From contig CAYYZW010000326.1 of NCBI GenBank assembly GCA_964476375.1, positions 1 to 21,131 of the forward strand: a stretch of DNA of 21,131 nt. Direction: 5' to 3'. This DNA is from SAT2750 sp964476375 (GTDB lineage: Bacteria; Planctomycetota; Planctomycetia; Pirellulales; Pirellulaceae). The position numbers and the translations under genes were made by a program. The notes below the pieces were generated by a model that saw nothing but the letters and a program-made list of their open reading frames with translations, searched no databases and was not told where the DNA came from. Of the stretch, positions 7,322 to 15,549 are shown piece after piece (position 1 is the first letter of the stretch; each line of letters begins with the position of its first letter).

Positions 7322-7879
7322 ATGAACTCACCCCCTGCAGTCCTCGATATCAAGCTGATCCTCTCGGACGTCGACGGTGTCCTGAGTGATGGAGGGATCA
7401 TCTTCAACAACCAGGGAATCGAGATGAAGAAGTTCCACGTCCGGGATGGGCTGGGAATCAAGCTCTGGCAACGTGCCGGTTACGAGTTTGGCATCCTGAC
7501 CGCCCGCACCTCTCAGATCGTTAAACTGCGAGCTGCCGAGCTGGGAATCAATATTGTCCGACAGGGCTTCGAAGACAAGCTTCCAGTGGCGATACAGATC
7601 ATCCAACAGCTCAAGCTCGAACCCTCCCAGGTCTGCTATATCGGTGATGACCTGACCGACATTGCCGTGATCCAGCAGGTGGGCCTGGGTGTCGCTGTAA
7701 GCGATGCTGCCGAGGAAGTCCAGCGGGTCGCTGATTATCAAACGATATCGGCAGGGGGGGCTGGAGCTGTCCGAGAGTTGATCGAGATGCTTTTAAAAGC
7801 GAAGGGTCGCTGGCATGACCTGGTCCGCCACTATCATGACGACCCCGGAAAAAATACTCCTGTCTCGCCATCCAACTGA
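7322..7879 (+). CDS. kdsC: KDO-8-phosphate phosphatase KdsC (HAD family)
   Basis: Removes phosphate from 3-deoxy-D-manno-octulosonate 8-phosphate to give KDO, in the cytosol. The ATG at 7322 gives 185 residues; in-frame upstream starts would overlap kdsD and add non-homologous sequence. HAD motifs are intact: SDVDGVLSDGG with the nucleophile D16 and acid D18; ILTAR with T60; the lysine in GFEDKLP (K86); and GDDLTD with D109, D110 and D113. The short, capless form and the C-terminal GGAGAVRE (about 145-152) are typical of tetrameric KdsC. The first ten or so residues and the tail after residue 160 are less conserved. It lies between kdsD (31 bases) and the Lpt-like gene (11 bases), so the three are probably co-transcribed. 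Confidence 0.9.
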   Translation: MNSPPAVLDIKLILSDVDGVLSDGGIIFNNQGIEMKKFHVRDGLGIKLWQRAGYEFGILTARTSQIVKLRAAELGINIVRQGFEDKLPVAIQIIQQLKLEPSQVCYIGDDLTDIAVIQQVGLGVAVSDAAEEVQRVADYQTISAGGAGAVRELIEMLLKAKGRWHDLVRHYHDDPGKNTPVSPSN

Positions 7880-7890
7880 GAAGCAACGAC

Positions 7891-10887
7891 ATGTTCCGAC
7901 GTTTGATGGAAGCCACGATGTGCTTCGCGATCCTCCTGGTCGCCCACGGGGCCTATGTCCTGATCGTAGTACCCCATATCGACCCTCCGCTGACTCCCTC
8001 GACAGTCCTGGGAGAAGACAGCTGGAACAGACCTCCATCAGTGAACCAGGATGCTCTTGAGCGACTCTTCCCGCCCGATGCCTGGCAACTGGATTCCCCC
8101 AAGTCCATCGAGAGTGATCATGCCATTCTTCTGTTCCAGCAATACAAGCCGGGAGATGGAGAGCTGGTACTGGCCCCCTGCACGATCGTGGTTTTTTCCG
8201 GATCCGAACAGCAAGGGACCAGGCGTCCTTACATCCTGCAATCACCCGAGGGTGCGGTCATCCGAAGCGATGATCTGCTTGGACTGACCCAGTCCCAGAG
8301 CGGCATGATCTCTGCCGGCCGTCTCGTGGGGAGTGTGTCGATCCATAGCCCAGAGACCCAGCCAGGCAAGGGAGATGCGGTACGCATCAATACACGGAAT
8401 GTCCAGATTGATCGCCAACGCATCTGGACTGCCAATGATGTTGATTTCCAACTTGGCCCTCATAAAGGACGAGGCCGTGACCTGGTAATCAATCTCTCGG
8501 ACATCGACAATCTCGATGGACGGGTCGAACAGGGAATTGCTGCCGGGCAGATTGACTCCATGGAACTCATCCATGTGAAGGAACTCCAACTCCAGGTCAG
8601 TGCCAACCCACTGGATCTGGACAACTCCCTTTCGAAAGCCACCCATGTTGATCCGCTTTTACTGGACGTCTCCTGTGACGGCCCCCTGCGGTTCGATTTT
8701 CAACAACTTCAGCTATCCCTGGAGGACAATGTCCAGCTTTCCATCGAACGGCAGGGAAAGGACATTGACCAATTGACGTGCCTGCGGCTGGAACTCTCAT
8801 TTGCCCGGCCGACTCGCCAGGGTAGTGACACGATAACAGAATCTCGCAATGGTACTCCTGCTCTTGCGGCCACCTCCGCGTTAATACCCAGCAAGCTCGT
8901 GGCTACCGGAAATCCGGCGATCCTGCAGAGTCCATCCTCCAGGGCCATCGTTCGAGGGCGAGAGTTGTCTTACGAATTCACGAATCGCAACCTGGTCATC
9001 GATGATCCAGAACAGGCCACGGTGACTTATGGCGAAAACCAGATCATTGCCAAGTCGATCGCCTACCAGTTGCCCCTGGACAAGACAGACCTGGGGCAAC
9101 TTCATGCCGAGGGAGCAGGGTCCTTTGAAAGGAAAATGGCCGACAACCGCACATTCCTGGCCCACTGGGAAGAGCATTGCCACCTCCAGAGACACGATGA
9201 TGAACACGTCCTGTCGCTCAAGGGAAATGCTGACCTCTCGCTCGGAAACAAACAACGTATCGGGAGCGACCAGTTACACATATGGCTAAAGAGGGTACCG
9301 GTTGTGAGCCGTCAGGCTGGAAATAAAACACTTCCCCTGTTAACAGATCCCACCGTAGGCCAACGTCCTTCACTGCTGGACAATAATCCTTCCCCAGGCG
9401 AGCAGCATCTCGGCTTCCGTCCGATCAAGATGGCGGCCATCGGGAACGTCGAACTGGACAGCAGTCGACTCACGGTTCGAACATCCCGGGCCGAGATCTG
9501 GGTACAGCACTTTTCACAACTTGATCTGCCAGCCACCGCCGCTGCTCCCCGATCCAGCGTTGAATTATCACTCTCCTCACCAGGAAACAACGCCCCCTCC
9601 ACGTCTACTTTCTCCGTCAGTGGGGACCTGGTCAGGGCCCAGATGCTTGATTATGGCAGCCAGCCGGTATTAAGTGATGTCACGATCCAGGGAAATGTCA
9701 CTGTCAAGCAACTCAACGAAGCTGGCAGCCAGACTCGCCCCCCCCTGTTGATTCATGGCGAGATGTTGCAGATGCAGAGAGCCTCAAATGGGCTGGCGGC
9801 CATCGAGGTCAAGGGAAACGGGCAGGGGGGGAAACCAGCCTGGATCTCGATCTCTTCGCTCGAATTGTCCGGGCCAGAAATCCGCCTTGATCAACAAGGC
9901 AATCAAATCCAGGTGGTGGGTGGTGGCCAGCTGACCATACATCCAGGCCAAGAAGAAAAGCCCGGGACATCAGCCAGGCAGGTAACCTGGAAAAAACAAC
10001 TTATCTTCAATGGTTTATCCGCGCGACTTATCGGGGATGTCGAATCCCGGGCCCAACACCAGCTTGAGAATGGGCAGTCACTGGACCTGGTCATCATGAG
10101 CGGGGAAGTAGAAATCCAGCTGTCACGAAGAATCGATCTTGCAAATCCTCGTACTGCCGCCACGATTGACCTTTCCCAGCTTGCCTTTAGCGGGGATGTC
10201 TTTCTCCAGAACAAGGTCCGGGACAAGCAGGGACAGGACCTGTCTACGGACCAGCTCCAAGTCAGCCGCCTGGTCATCCATCAACAGACCGGCCAGATTA
10301 TCGGGGAGGGTGCTGGAGGGATCAGCAGTATTTTCCGTCAAAACAAGGCCGGCATCCCTGACCCTGGACGCCCACCCATCGAAACAGACCCTGACAGCGG
10401 GGGGCTGTCCAATATACAGATCCACTTCAATAACGGTTTTTCTGGAGACTACCGAGAACGGATTATCCGTTTTGCCGGGAAGGTTCACAGTGTCTACAGG
10501 CCAGTCAAGAACTGGGAAGACAACCTGAACCTGGAAAAACTTGGCGAAACCGGGCCTGGCGGAGCGGAACTTCATTGTGAACAACTGACCGTGGCAGACC
10601 TGTCCGTGATCGGCAGCAAGGGGATTGAGCTAGAAGCAGTCGGTAATACCTATATCGAATCCGAGGCATATATTGCCCTGGCTCACCGTCTGACATTCTC
10701 CCAGGCCAAGGAGATGCTCGTGCTGGAAGGGGGCAGGCAAGATGCCCGGCTATGGCTGGATAAAAACCGCTCTCCGAATCCCAACGCAGCGGCCCGACGG
10801 ATCACGTACCAGCTGCGTACTCGCAAGGTAGAAGTCAACGGGGCGAGTTTCCTGGATCTCAACAGGCTCCGCCAGCCACCACCGTAA
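7891..10887 (+). CDS. Giant LptC/LptA-like (OstA) lipopolysaccharide transport protein
   Basis: A 998-residue protein with one N-terminal membrane segment (about residues 9-28) and a long soluble remainder, the topology of LptC, which anchors the periplasmic lipopolysaccharide bridge. LptC and LptA are normally about 190 residues each; this protein is five times longer. Residues about 95-205 look LptC-like (SPEGAVIRSDD, VRINTRNVQI). Residues about 335-470 and 890-990 show LptA/OstA-like beta-jellyroll repeats: ILQSPSSRAIVRGRELSYEF, IIAKSIAYQL and, near the end, LEGGRQDARLWLDKN and ARRITYQLRTRKVEVNG. No cytochrome, protease or enzyme motif is visible. A GAGAAG ribosome binding site overlaps the end of kdsC. 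Position after kdsD and kdsC matches the Escherichia coli kdsD-kdsC-lptC-lptA order and is strong support. The family call is inferred; sequence identity to known Lpt proteins is low. Confidence 0.65.
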   Translation: MFRRLMEATMCFAILLVAHGAYVLIVVPHIDPPLTPSTVLGEDSWNRPPSVNQDALERLFPPDAWQLDSPKSIESDHAILLFQQYKPGDGELVLAPCTIVVFSGSEQQGTRRPYILQSPEGAVIRSDDLLGLTQSQSGMISAGRLVGSVSIHSPETQPGKGDAVRINTRNVQIDRQRIWTANDVDFQLGPHKGRGRDLVINLSDIDNLDGRVEQGIAAGQIDSMELIHVKELQLQVSANPLDLDNSLSKATHVDPLLLDVSCDGPLRFDFQQLQLSLEDNVQLSIERQGKDIDQLTCLRLELSFARPTRQGSDTITESRNGTPALAATSALIPSKLVATGNPAILQSPSSRAIVRGRELSYEFTNRNLVIDDPEQATVTYGENQIIAKSIAYQLPLDKTDLGQLHAEGAGSFERKMADNRTFLAHWEEHCHLQRHDDEHVLSLKGNADLSLGNKQRIGSDQLHIWLKRVPVVSRQAGNKTLPLLTDPTVGQRPSLLDNNPSPGEQHLGFRPIKMAAIGNVELDSSRLTVRTSRAEIWVQHFSQLDLPATAAAPRSSVELSLSSPGNNAPSTSTFSVSGDLVRAQMLDYGSQPVLSDVTIQGNVTVKQLNEAGSQTRPPLLIHGEMLQMQRASNGLAAIEVKGNGQGGKPAWISISSLELSGPEIRLDQQGNQIQVVGGGQLTIHPGQEEKPGTSARQVTWKKQLIFNGLSARLIGDVESRAQHQLENGQSLDLVIMSGEVEIQLSRRIDLANPRTAATIDLSQLAFSGDVFLQNKVRDKQGQDLSTDQLQVSRLVIHQQTGQIIGEGAGGISSIFRQNKAGIPDPGRPPIETDPDSGGLSNIQIHFNNGFSGDYRERIIRFAGKVHSVYRPVKNWEDNLNLEKLGETGPGGAELHCEQLTVADLSVIGSKGIELEAVGNTYIESEAYIALAHRLTFSQAKEMLVLEGGRQDARLWLDKNRSPNPNAAARRITYQLRTRKVEVNGASFLDLNRLRQPPP

Positions 10888-10892
10888 GGATT

Positions 10893-12236
10893 CTACTGTC
10901 CCGCAGCGTCCCGTTGTTGCTGGTACTTTGTCCTGTACTTCTGCCACAGACGCGTGTGCTTGTTCGACAGGTCGACCTGGCGTCCCTGTACAAAGGCGTG
11001 CTCGACTCGGGTCGTTGTTTCCAATGGGTCACCCGAGGTGACAATCAGCGTCGCATCATGCCCCGTTGTGATTGAACCAACCTGGTCATCCACACCCAGG
11101 ATCCGTGCCGGGGAGAGCGTGATCGCCCTGAGTGCCTCCTCGGCGGGCAAACCATATGCCACTGCCGTCGCAGCATGGTATGGCAGGTTCCGAACATTGG
11201 ATGCTCCAAAACGGCCGTTCGAGGCAATGCAGAACGAGACTCCTGCCTGGTGAAGGCGAGCTGGCAGTGTAAAGGCGGCGTCATAATCGTCACCCCGTCG
11301 ACGTGGAAGCCGATAAACACTTCCCACGATCACCGGCACGTCATGCTGCTTTAATAGGGCTGAACAGGCAGGAGCGTCATAGCCTCCGAAAATAACGAGA
11401 CGAACCTTTTGCCGTACGGCAAATGCCACAGCAGACTGGATCTGCGAGATACTGTTGGCCGAGACAATGATCGGTTGCCTGCCTTGCAGTACCGGGATCA
11501 TGGCTTCCAGGCGAAGATCACCGGGTCCCTTTTCTTCTCCCTGCCGAGCCTGCATGGAAAGCCGGGCCCGCTTGAATGTCTCCTCAAGGAGCTTCAATTG
11601 CCTGTCTCTTTCTTGAATCTGGTCCTTGGCAGATTTCTCGATCCACCAGTCACTTACCGGAGACATGGATGGCCAGCTGATATGCATTCCGGCACCCGAT
11701 TTCACTGTCAGATCCTCCCAGGTCCAGCCATCCAGTTGGAGGACCGCTGATTTCCCTGACAGAAGACCTCCGGTTGGGGCCGTCAGGGCAAGGAGCACAC
11801 CATTGCTACGAGCAACAGGAATCAACTCGCTATCCGGGTTGACGGCAATTTCTGCCCGCACGTTGGGATTCAGGTTTCCTCCCTCACTCTCATCACGCGT
11901 GGCTCGGATCGAGTTGATTTCAACCAGCCCCAGGTTCGTGTAGGCATCAAAGAGGCCCGGGTAGATATGCTTGCCACGAGCATCCACTTGTTCGGTTCCT
12001 TCAGGGAATTCCACCTGCAGTCCAACTGCGATGATGCGCCCTTTATCAAATAACACAGCCCCGCCCTCCAACGTCCCGCCAGAGACCGTGTGTACCGTCC
12101 CTCCTACCAGGGCAATCGGGTGGTCCTGTGGTGCTCCAGGGATTTCATCCGAGGCAGTCAGCCCCGACGACCCAGCCAGCATGAGGAGAGAACCAAGCAG
12201 GAGAAGCATGTCTTTTCTTGAGATCATCACTATCAT
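10893..12236 (-). CDS. Exported amidohydrolase-like protein lacking the metal-binding histidines
   Basis: A 447-residue protein with a signal peptide (hydrophobic core about residues 10-25). It has the amidohydrolase (imidazolonepropionase-like) fold pattern: an N-terminal beta-sandwich segment (IALVGGTVHTVSGG), YPGLFDAYTNLG, and a C-terminal GLPAEEALRAITLSPARILG plus GSITTGHDATLIV. The normal PG-x-x-D-x-H-x-H metal motif is changed: Y99 and N101 replace the two histidines. The late S-D active-site aspartate is also absent (ASNGRFG). It is therefore probably not a working metal hydrolase. It lies 44 bases after the larger amidohydrolase gene, the likely first gene of the same transcript. The two may act as partners, or this one may be a regulatory or structural subunit. 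The ATG at 12236 has no clear ribosome binding site; M4 is an alternative start. Confidence 0.75.
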   Translation of the reverse strand: MIVMISRKDMLLLLGSLLMLAGSSGLTASDEIPGAPQDHPIALVGGTVHTVSGGTLEGGAVLFDKGRIIAVGLQVEFPEGTEQVDARGKHIYPGLFDAYTNLGLVEINSIRATRDESEGGNLNPNVRAEIAVNPDSELIPVARSNGVLLALTAPTGGLLSGKSAVLQLDGWTWEDLTVKSGAGMHISWPSMSPVSDWWIEKSAKDQIQERDRQLKLLEETFKRARLSMQARQGEEKGPGDLRLEAMIPVLQGRQPIIVSANSISQIQSAVAFAVRQKVRLVIFGGYDAPACSALLKQHDVPVIVGSVYRLPRRRGDDYDAAFTLPARLHQAGVSFCIASNGRFGASNVRNLPYHAATAVAYGLPAEEALRAITLSPARILGVDDQVGSITTGHDATLIVTSGDPLETTTRVEHAFVQGRQVDLSNKHTRLWQKYRTKYQQQRDAAGQ

Positions 12237-12280
12237 TCCGGGGTAAGAAACTATCTTGTTACAACCTGTCTTTCGTTCAC

Positions 12281-15200
12281 TTACTCTTGCCGTACCAGTA
12301 ACATCTGCAACTGCTGCAGTCGATCTTGAGAGTCCTGGTCATGGCGGCTATGCCCATGACCATGGTCATGGTGGTGGCAAAAAATATCTTCGCGTGGCCA
12401 GAGGTCCTCTTCCGGGGCACTCCTCTCCCCGGGGGCCAGCATCGCTTCACCTGAAAGCAGGATTTTCTGGATCAAGGCAGCCCGTCGCTGATCCCGCTGC
12501 TGCCGAGAACGGATGTCCTGCTGACGGTCGAAGTAACGCCGGCCCTCAATCCAGGTCTGTTCACAACGGGAAAACACGCTCAAGGGAGATCCACTCCAGA
12601 TGACAAAATCAGCATGTTTCCCCACTTCCAGCGAGCCAACATGCTTTTCGATGCGTAACTGTCGGGCCGGATTGAGCGTGACAAACTTGAGTGCTTCTTC
12701 CGGGGCAACACCCCCGTACTTGACCGCCTTGGCGGCCTCGTGGTTCAGGTGCCGGGCCAGTTCGCGATCGTCTGAGTTGAAAGAGACGACAACGCCGGCC
12801 TCGTGCATCAAGGCACCGTTATAGGGGATGGCGTCGTAAACCTCGATCTTGTAAGCCCACCAGTCTGAGAAAGCAGACCCCATCGCACCGTGCTTGGCCA
12901 TCGCATCAGCCACCTTGTATCCTTCCAGAATATGCTGGAAGGTACCAATCTGGATGTCAAAGTCCTCCAGCGTACGCAGGAGCGCAAGAATTTCATCCTG
13001 CCGGTAACTATGACAATGGATCCATCGCGTTCCCTCGACAATTTCTGCCAGGGCTTCCAGTTCCAGGTCATGGCGGGGGGGTATCCCCTTGCCTGTTTTT
13101 TTCCACTCATCCCAATCCTCTCGGTACTGGATGGCTCGCTGGAAACCATCCCGCATGAGCTGCTCCACTCCCATGCGTGTCTGAGGGTAGCGTGTCGTGT
13201 ATTCATCACCCCAGTTACTCTGCTTGACATTCTCGCCGAGGGCGAACTTGATGCCGGCCGGTGCCTCGTCAAACTTGAGCTGCTCCCCCGGAAGACCCCA
13301 GCGCAACTTGATCACCTGGTTCTGTCCACCAACCGGGTTCGCCGATCCATGAAGAATATTCGAGCAGGTAACTCCACCCGCCAGCTGGCGGTAAATCGTC
13401 ACATCATTTGCGTCGATAAAGTCGCCGATTCGAACTTCTGCCGTGATTGCCTGAGTACTCTCGTTGATCCCACCGTCGGACGCCATGTGGGAGTGGCAGT
13501 CGATAATCCCGGCTGAAACATGTTTTCCCGTCGCATCCACCACCACCGCGCCGGCCGGGACATCGACTTCTTGACCAACCTTAATAATCTTGCCGGCACG
13601 AATCAGCATGGAGGCGTTTTCCAGAACCCCATCTGGACCCGATGTCCAGATGGTTGCATTCTTGATGACCAGGATCTCCGGCCGGGTCACGGGGCCTTCT
13701 GTTCCAAAGGCCCCGAGAGGATAGTTGACAGCAAAACTCGCCTCGACCTGTTTTTCCTTCCCCTCTCCAGGTTCTTTCTCCACCTGCTTTTCGGATTTGG
13801 CTCCTCCCGGGTCACGGGCAGAGAGTTCCAACTGGGTGCCATCGGGCCATGTCCATTGTCCAGTACCAATCGCCTTGCCATCTTTCTCGGTCACGACCAA
13901 TGTCAACTGGATAAAGCCCTCACGTTCAAAAGGTTTGGCCGGCAACACGCCACTCACACGGGCATCCCTCTGGCTCAAGCGACTGAACTTGATGAGCTGC
14001 TTTTCATTCGGTTTCGTATCGCGATAGAGTTGTCCCGACAATTTTTTCCCGTCATCGGTGATCTCCAGCAGCCAGAACTTGTCCTTCCCCGTCAGGGCAT
14101 CAGCCGAGAGCCGCCACTGGCCAACCACCTCGACCTGCTCCGCCGGCCTGGTAACCCGGTAACGTTTCCCGCTCACCCAGGTTTCCTCGACCTTGGCACC
14201 CGTCTCAAATAGACTTCCATCACTTACCACCAGGTTGGCAAGTCTTCCCGGCTGAACTGTACCGGCCAGTTGTTCAATTCCCAGCAACCGGGCAGGAACG
14301 GTCGTCAACGCCCTGAGCGCATCCTCTTCATCCAGCCCCCGAGCCACCGCCCTTTGCAGACGCTGCAGAAATTCATCCCGCTTTTCCAGACCGTGACTGG
14401 TAAAGAGAATCTCAATTCCCTCCTGCACCATGCGAGCAGGGTTCTCCGGAGCCAGATCCCAGTGCATCAGTTCCTCCAAGGAGACATCCAAAGCCGCTTC
14501 ACTGGCACCAACATTAGGAGCCTTGGGAAAAACAAGCGGGACGATGACACTGCGACCGGTCTTTCGAATTTCCGCCAGTCTCCTGTATTCACGTCCTGAA
14601 CCACGGATCACAGCTGCCAGGGAAAATTCCCGTGCAAATCGATCCGCCCGGAGGAAATACTGTTCATTGGGCGCATCGAGGATGATGACCTGCTTCCCAG
14701 CACGGGTCTTTTCCAGGGCCACAAGGGCATCATTGCGTTCCGGCCGGGGCAGGGTACGATCTGCCCGGTATGCATCCCAGGCTTCCAGGCTCCACATCAC
14801 ATCGTGGAATGTCTGTCGGGCCAGCGCCACGGCCCCCATGGGAGAATTGGGGTAATTATCACGTCCACGTCCACGAGGAACGGTCAACTTTCCGTGCTGT
14901 GCGACGCCGGTTGCCAGGATCGCATGACGACGTGGATCCTCTCCTGTTGTCACCAGGGCACTCGTCCCCTTGAGTATCCCTGTAGAGGGCCCGATCAGCC
15001 GGACCGTAAGCCCCTGGCTACGAAGCGTCTTGTCCAGGCCCGTGTCTGCCTGGTACCCATCCCCTGCATCCAGCTGCGGGGTGACCAAGGAATTCCAGTG
15101 ACTGGCCCCCTGCGATTTCTCATCCGCGGAAAGATCGACCTCCCCATAACTATCAATGAACCCTGCATAGACGGTCTTGCCAGCCAGGTCGATAACACGG

Positions 15201-15436
15201 GCACCGGCAGGGATCTCGAGCTTTGTTCCTACTGCAATGATGCTTCGGCCACGAATCAGTATCGTCCCTTTTTCGAGCGCCTTTCCTGGTGAGATGATAA
15301 TCCTCGCACCTGTCAGAGCATGCAGGTTCGGGGCGTTTTCCTTGAGTCCCTCCAGCGGCCGCGTGGTCGGTTCACCATGTCCGATGGTCGGCATCGTGGA
15401 GACCACCAGGAGCATAATCCAGCTCGACAATCTCAT
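12281..15436 (-). CDS. Exported double-domain amidohydrolase: degenerate N-half, intact C-half, His-rich tail
   Basis: A 1051-residue protein. The ATG at 15436 has GGAAGGAAC (15441-15449) just upstream and begins a clean signal peptide (about residues 1-21); an ATG at 15466 adds ten polar residues. Residues about 40-425 are an amidohydrolase-like domain with lost ligands: AGFIDSYGEVD has Y97 and E99 where histidines belong, and the late Asp is missing (TSHG). A beta-rich linker (about 430-540) and a Lys/Glu-rich spacer (about 545-565) follow. Residues about 585-970 are an intact domain: IIDCHSH with H648 and H650, IHCHS with H807 and H809, and NSDD with D889. The substrate is unknown; peptidase, prolidase and deacetylase-like enzymes share this fold. 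The C-terminus carries seven histidines in 12 residues. DUF1501 lies 113 bases upstream on the same strand. Confidence 0.8.
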   Translation of the reverse strand: MRLSSWIMLLVVSTMPTIGHGEPTTRPLEGLKENAPNLHALTGARIIISPGKALEKGTILIRGRSIIAVGTKLEIPAGARVIDLAGKTVYAGFIDSYGEVDLSADEKSQGASHWNSLVTPQLDAGDGYQADTGLDKTLRSQGLTVRLIGPSTGILKGTSALVTTGEDPRRHAILATGVAQHGKLTVPRGRGRDNYPNSPMGAVALARQTFHDVMWSLEAWDAYRADRTLPRPERNDALVALEKTRAGKQVIILDAPNEQYFLRADRFAREFSLAAVIRGSGREYRRLAEIRKTGRSVIVPLVFPKAPNVGASEAALDVSLEELMHWDLAPENPARMVQEGIEILFTSHGLEKRDEFLQRLQRAVARGLDEEDALRALTTVPARLLGIEQLAGTVQPGRLANLVVSDGSLFETGAKVEETWVSGKRYRVTRPAEQVEVVGQWRLSADALTGKDKFWLLEITDDGKKLSGQLYRDTKPNEKQLIKFSRLSQRDARVSGVLPAKPFEREGFIQLTLVVTEKDGKAIGTGQWTWPDGTQLELSARDPGGAKSEKQVEKEPGEGKEKQVEASFAVNYPLGAFGTEGPVTRPEILVIKNATIWTSGPDGVLENASMLIRAGKIIKVGQEVDVPAGAVVVDATGKHVSAGIIDCHSHMASDGGINESTQAITAEVRIGDFIDANDVTIYRQLAGGVTCSNILHGSANPVGGQNQVIKLRWGLPGEQLKFDEAPAGIKFALGENVKQSNWGDEYTTRYPQTRMGVEQLMRDGFQRAIQYREDWDEWKKTGKGIPPRHDLELEALAEIVEGTRWIHCHSYRQDEILALLRTLEDFDIQIGTFQHILEGYKVADAMAKHGAMGSAFSDWWAYKIEVYDAIPYNGALMHEAGVVVSFNSDDRELARHLNHEAAKAVKYGGVAPEEALKFVTLNPARQLRIEKHVGSLEVGKHADFVIWSGSPLSVFSRCEQTWIEGRRYFDRQQDIRSRQQRDQRRAALIQKILLSGEAMLAPGERSAPEEDLWPREDIFCHHHDHGHGHSRHDQDSQDRLQQLQMLLVRQE
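12341..12376 (-). other. Histidine-rich C-terminal tail of the double amidohydrolase
   Basis: This stretch encodes HHHDHGHGHSRH, seven histidines in twelve residues, about 20 residues before the C-terminus. Such tails bind Zn or Ni in metallochaperones such as UreE and HypB. Here it may buffer or deliver metal to the intact hydrolase domain; that is inference. Confidence 0.6.
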
Positions 15437-15471
15437 GACAGTTCCTTCCGGTTTCTTGCCAAACAAGCAGT

Positions 15472-15502
15472 TGCAGGGCAGGAAAAGAGCGCAGGCCCTG
15501 CA
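15472..15502 (-). promoter_or_regulatory. Inverted repeat between the DUF1501 and amidohydrolase genes
   Basis: TGCAGGGC (15472-15479) and GCCCTGCA (15495-15502) form an 8-bp perfect inverted repeat around a 15-base centre, about 36 bases before the amidohydrolase ATG on the minus strand. There is no T-run after it on that strand. It could be an operator, a leader hairpin or a transcript processing site. Confidence 0.4.
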
Positions 15503-15549
15503 GACCGTCTAGTGTAATTACCCCGATGGCTGGCGAGTAGAGACCCGAC

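Noticed and set aside
6730..7461. 243-residue ORF on the minus strand
   Set aside because: Antisense to kdsD and kdsC, both with intact family motifs.
12890..14212. Two long plus-strand ORFs (208 and 230 residues)
   Set aside because: Both are antisense to the double amidohydrolase, which has signal peptide, ribosome binding site and domain motifs on the minus strand.
10893..15436. Amidohydrolase genes as decaying pseudogenes
   Set aside because: Both frames are long and uninterrupted with signal peptides; metal ligands are replaced in specific places while the fold motifs around them remain, which fits pseudoenzymes better than decay.
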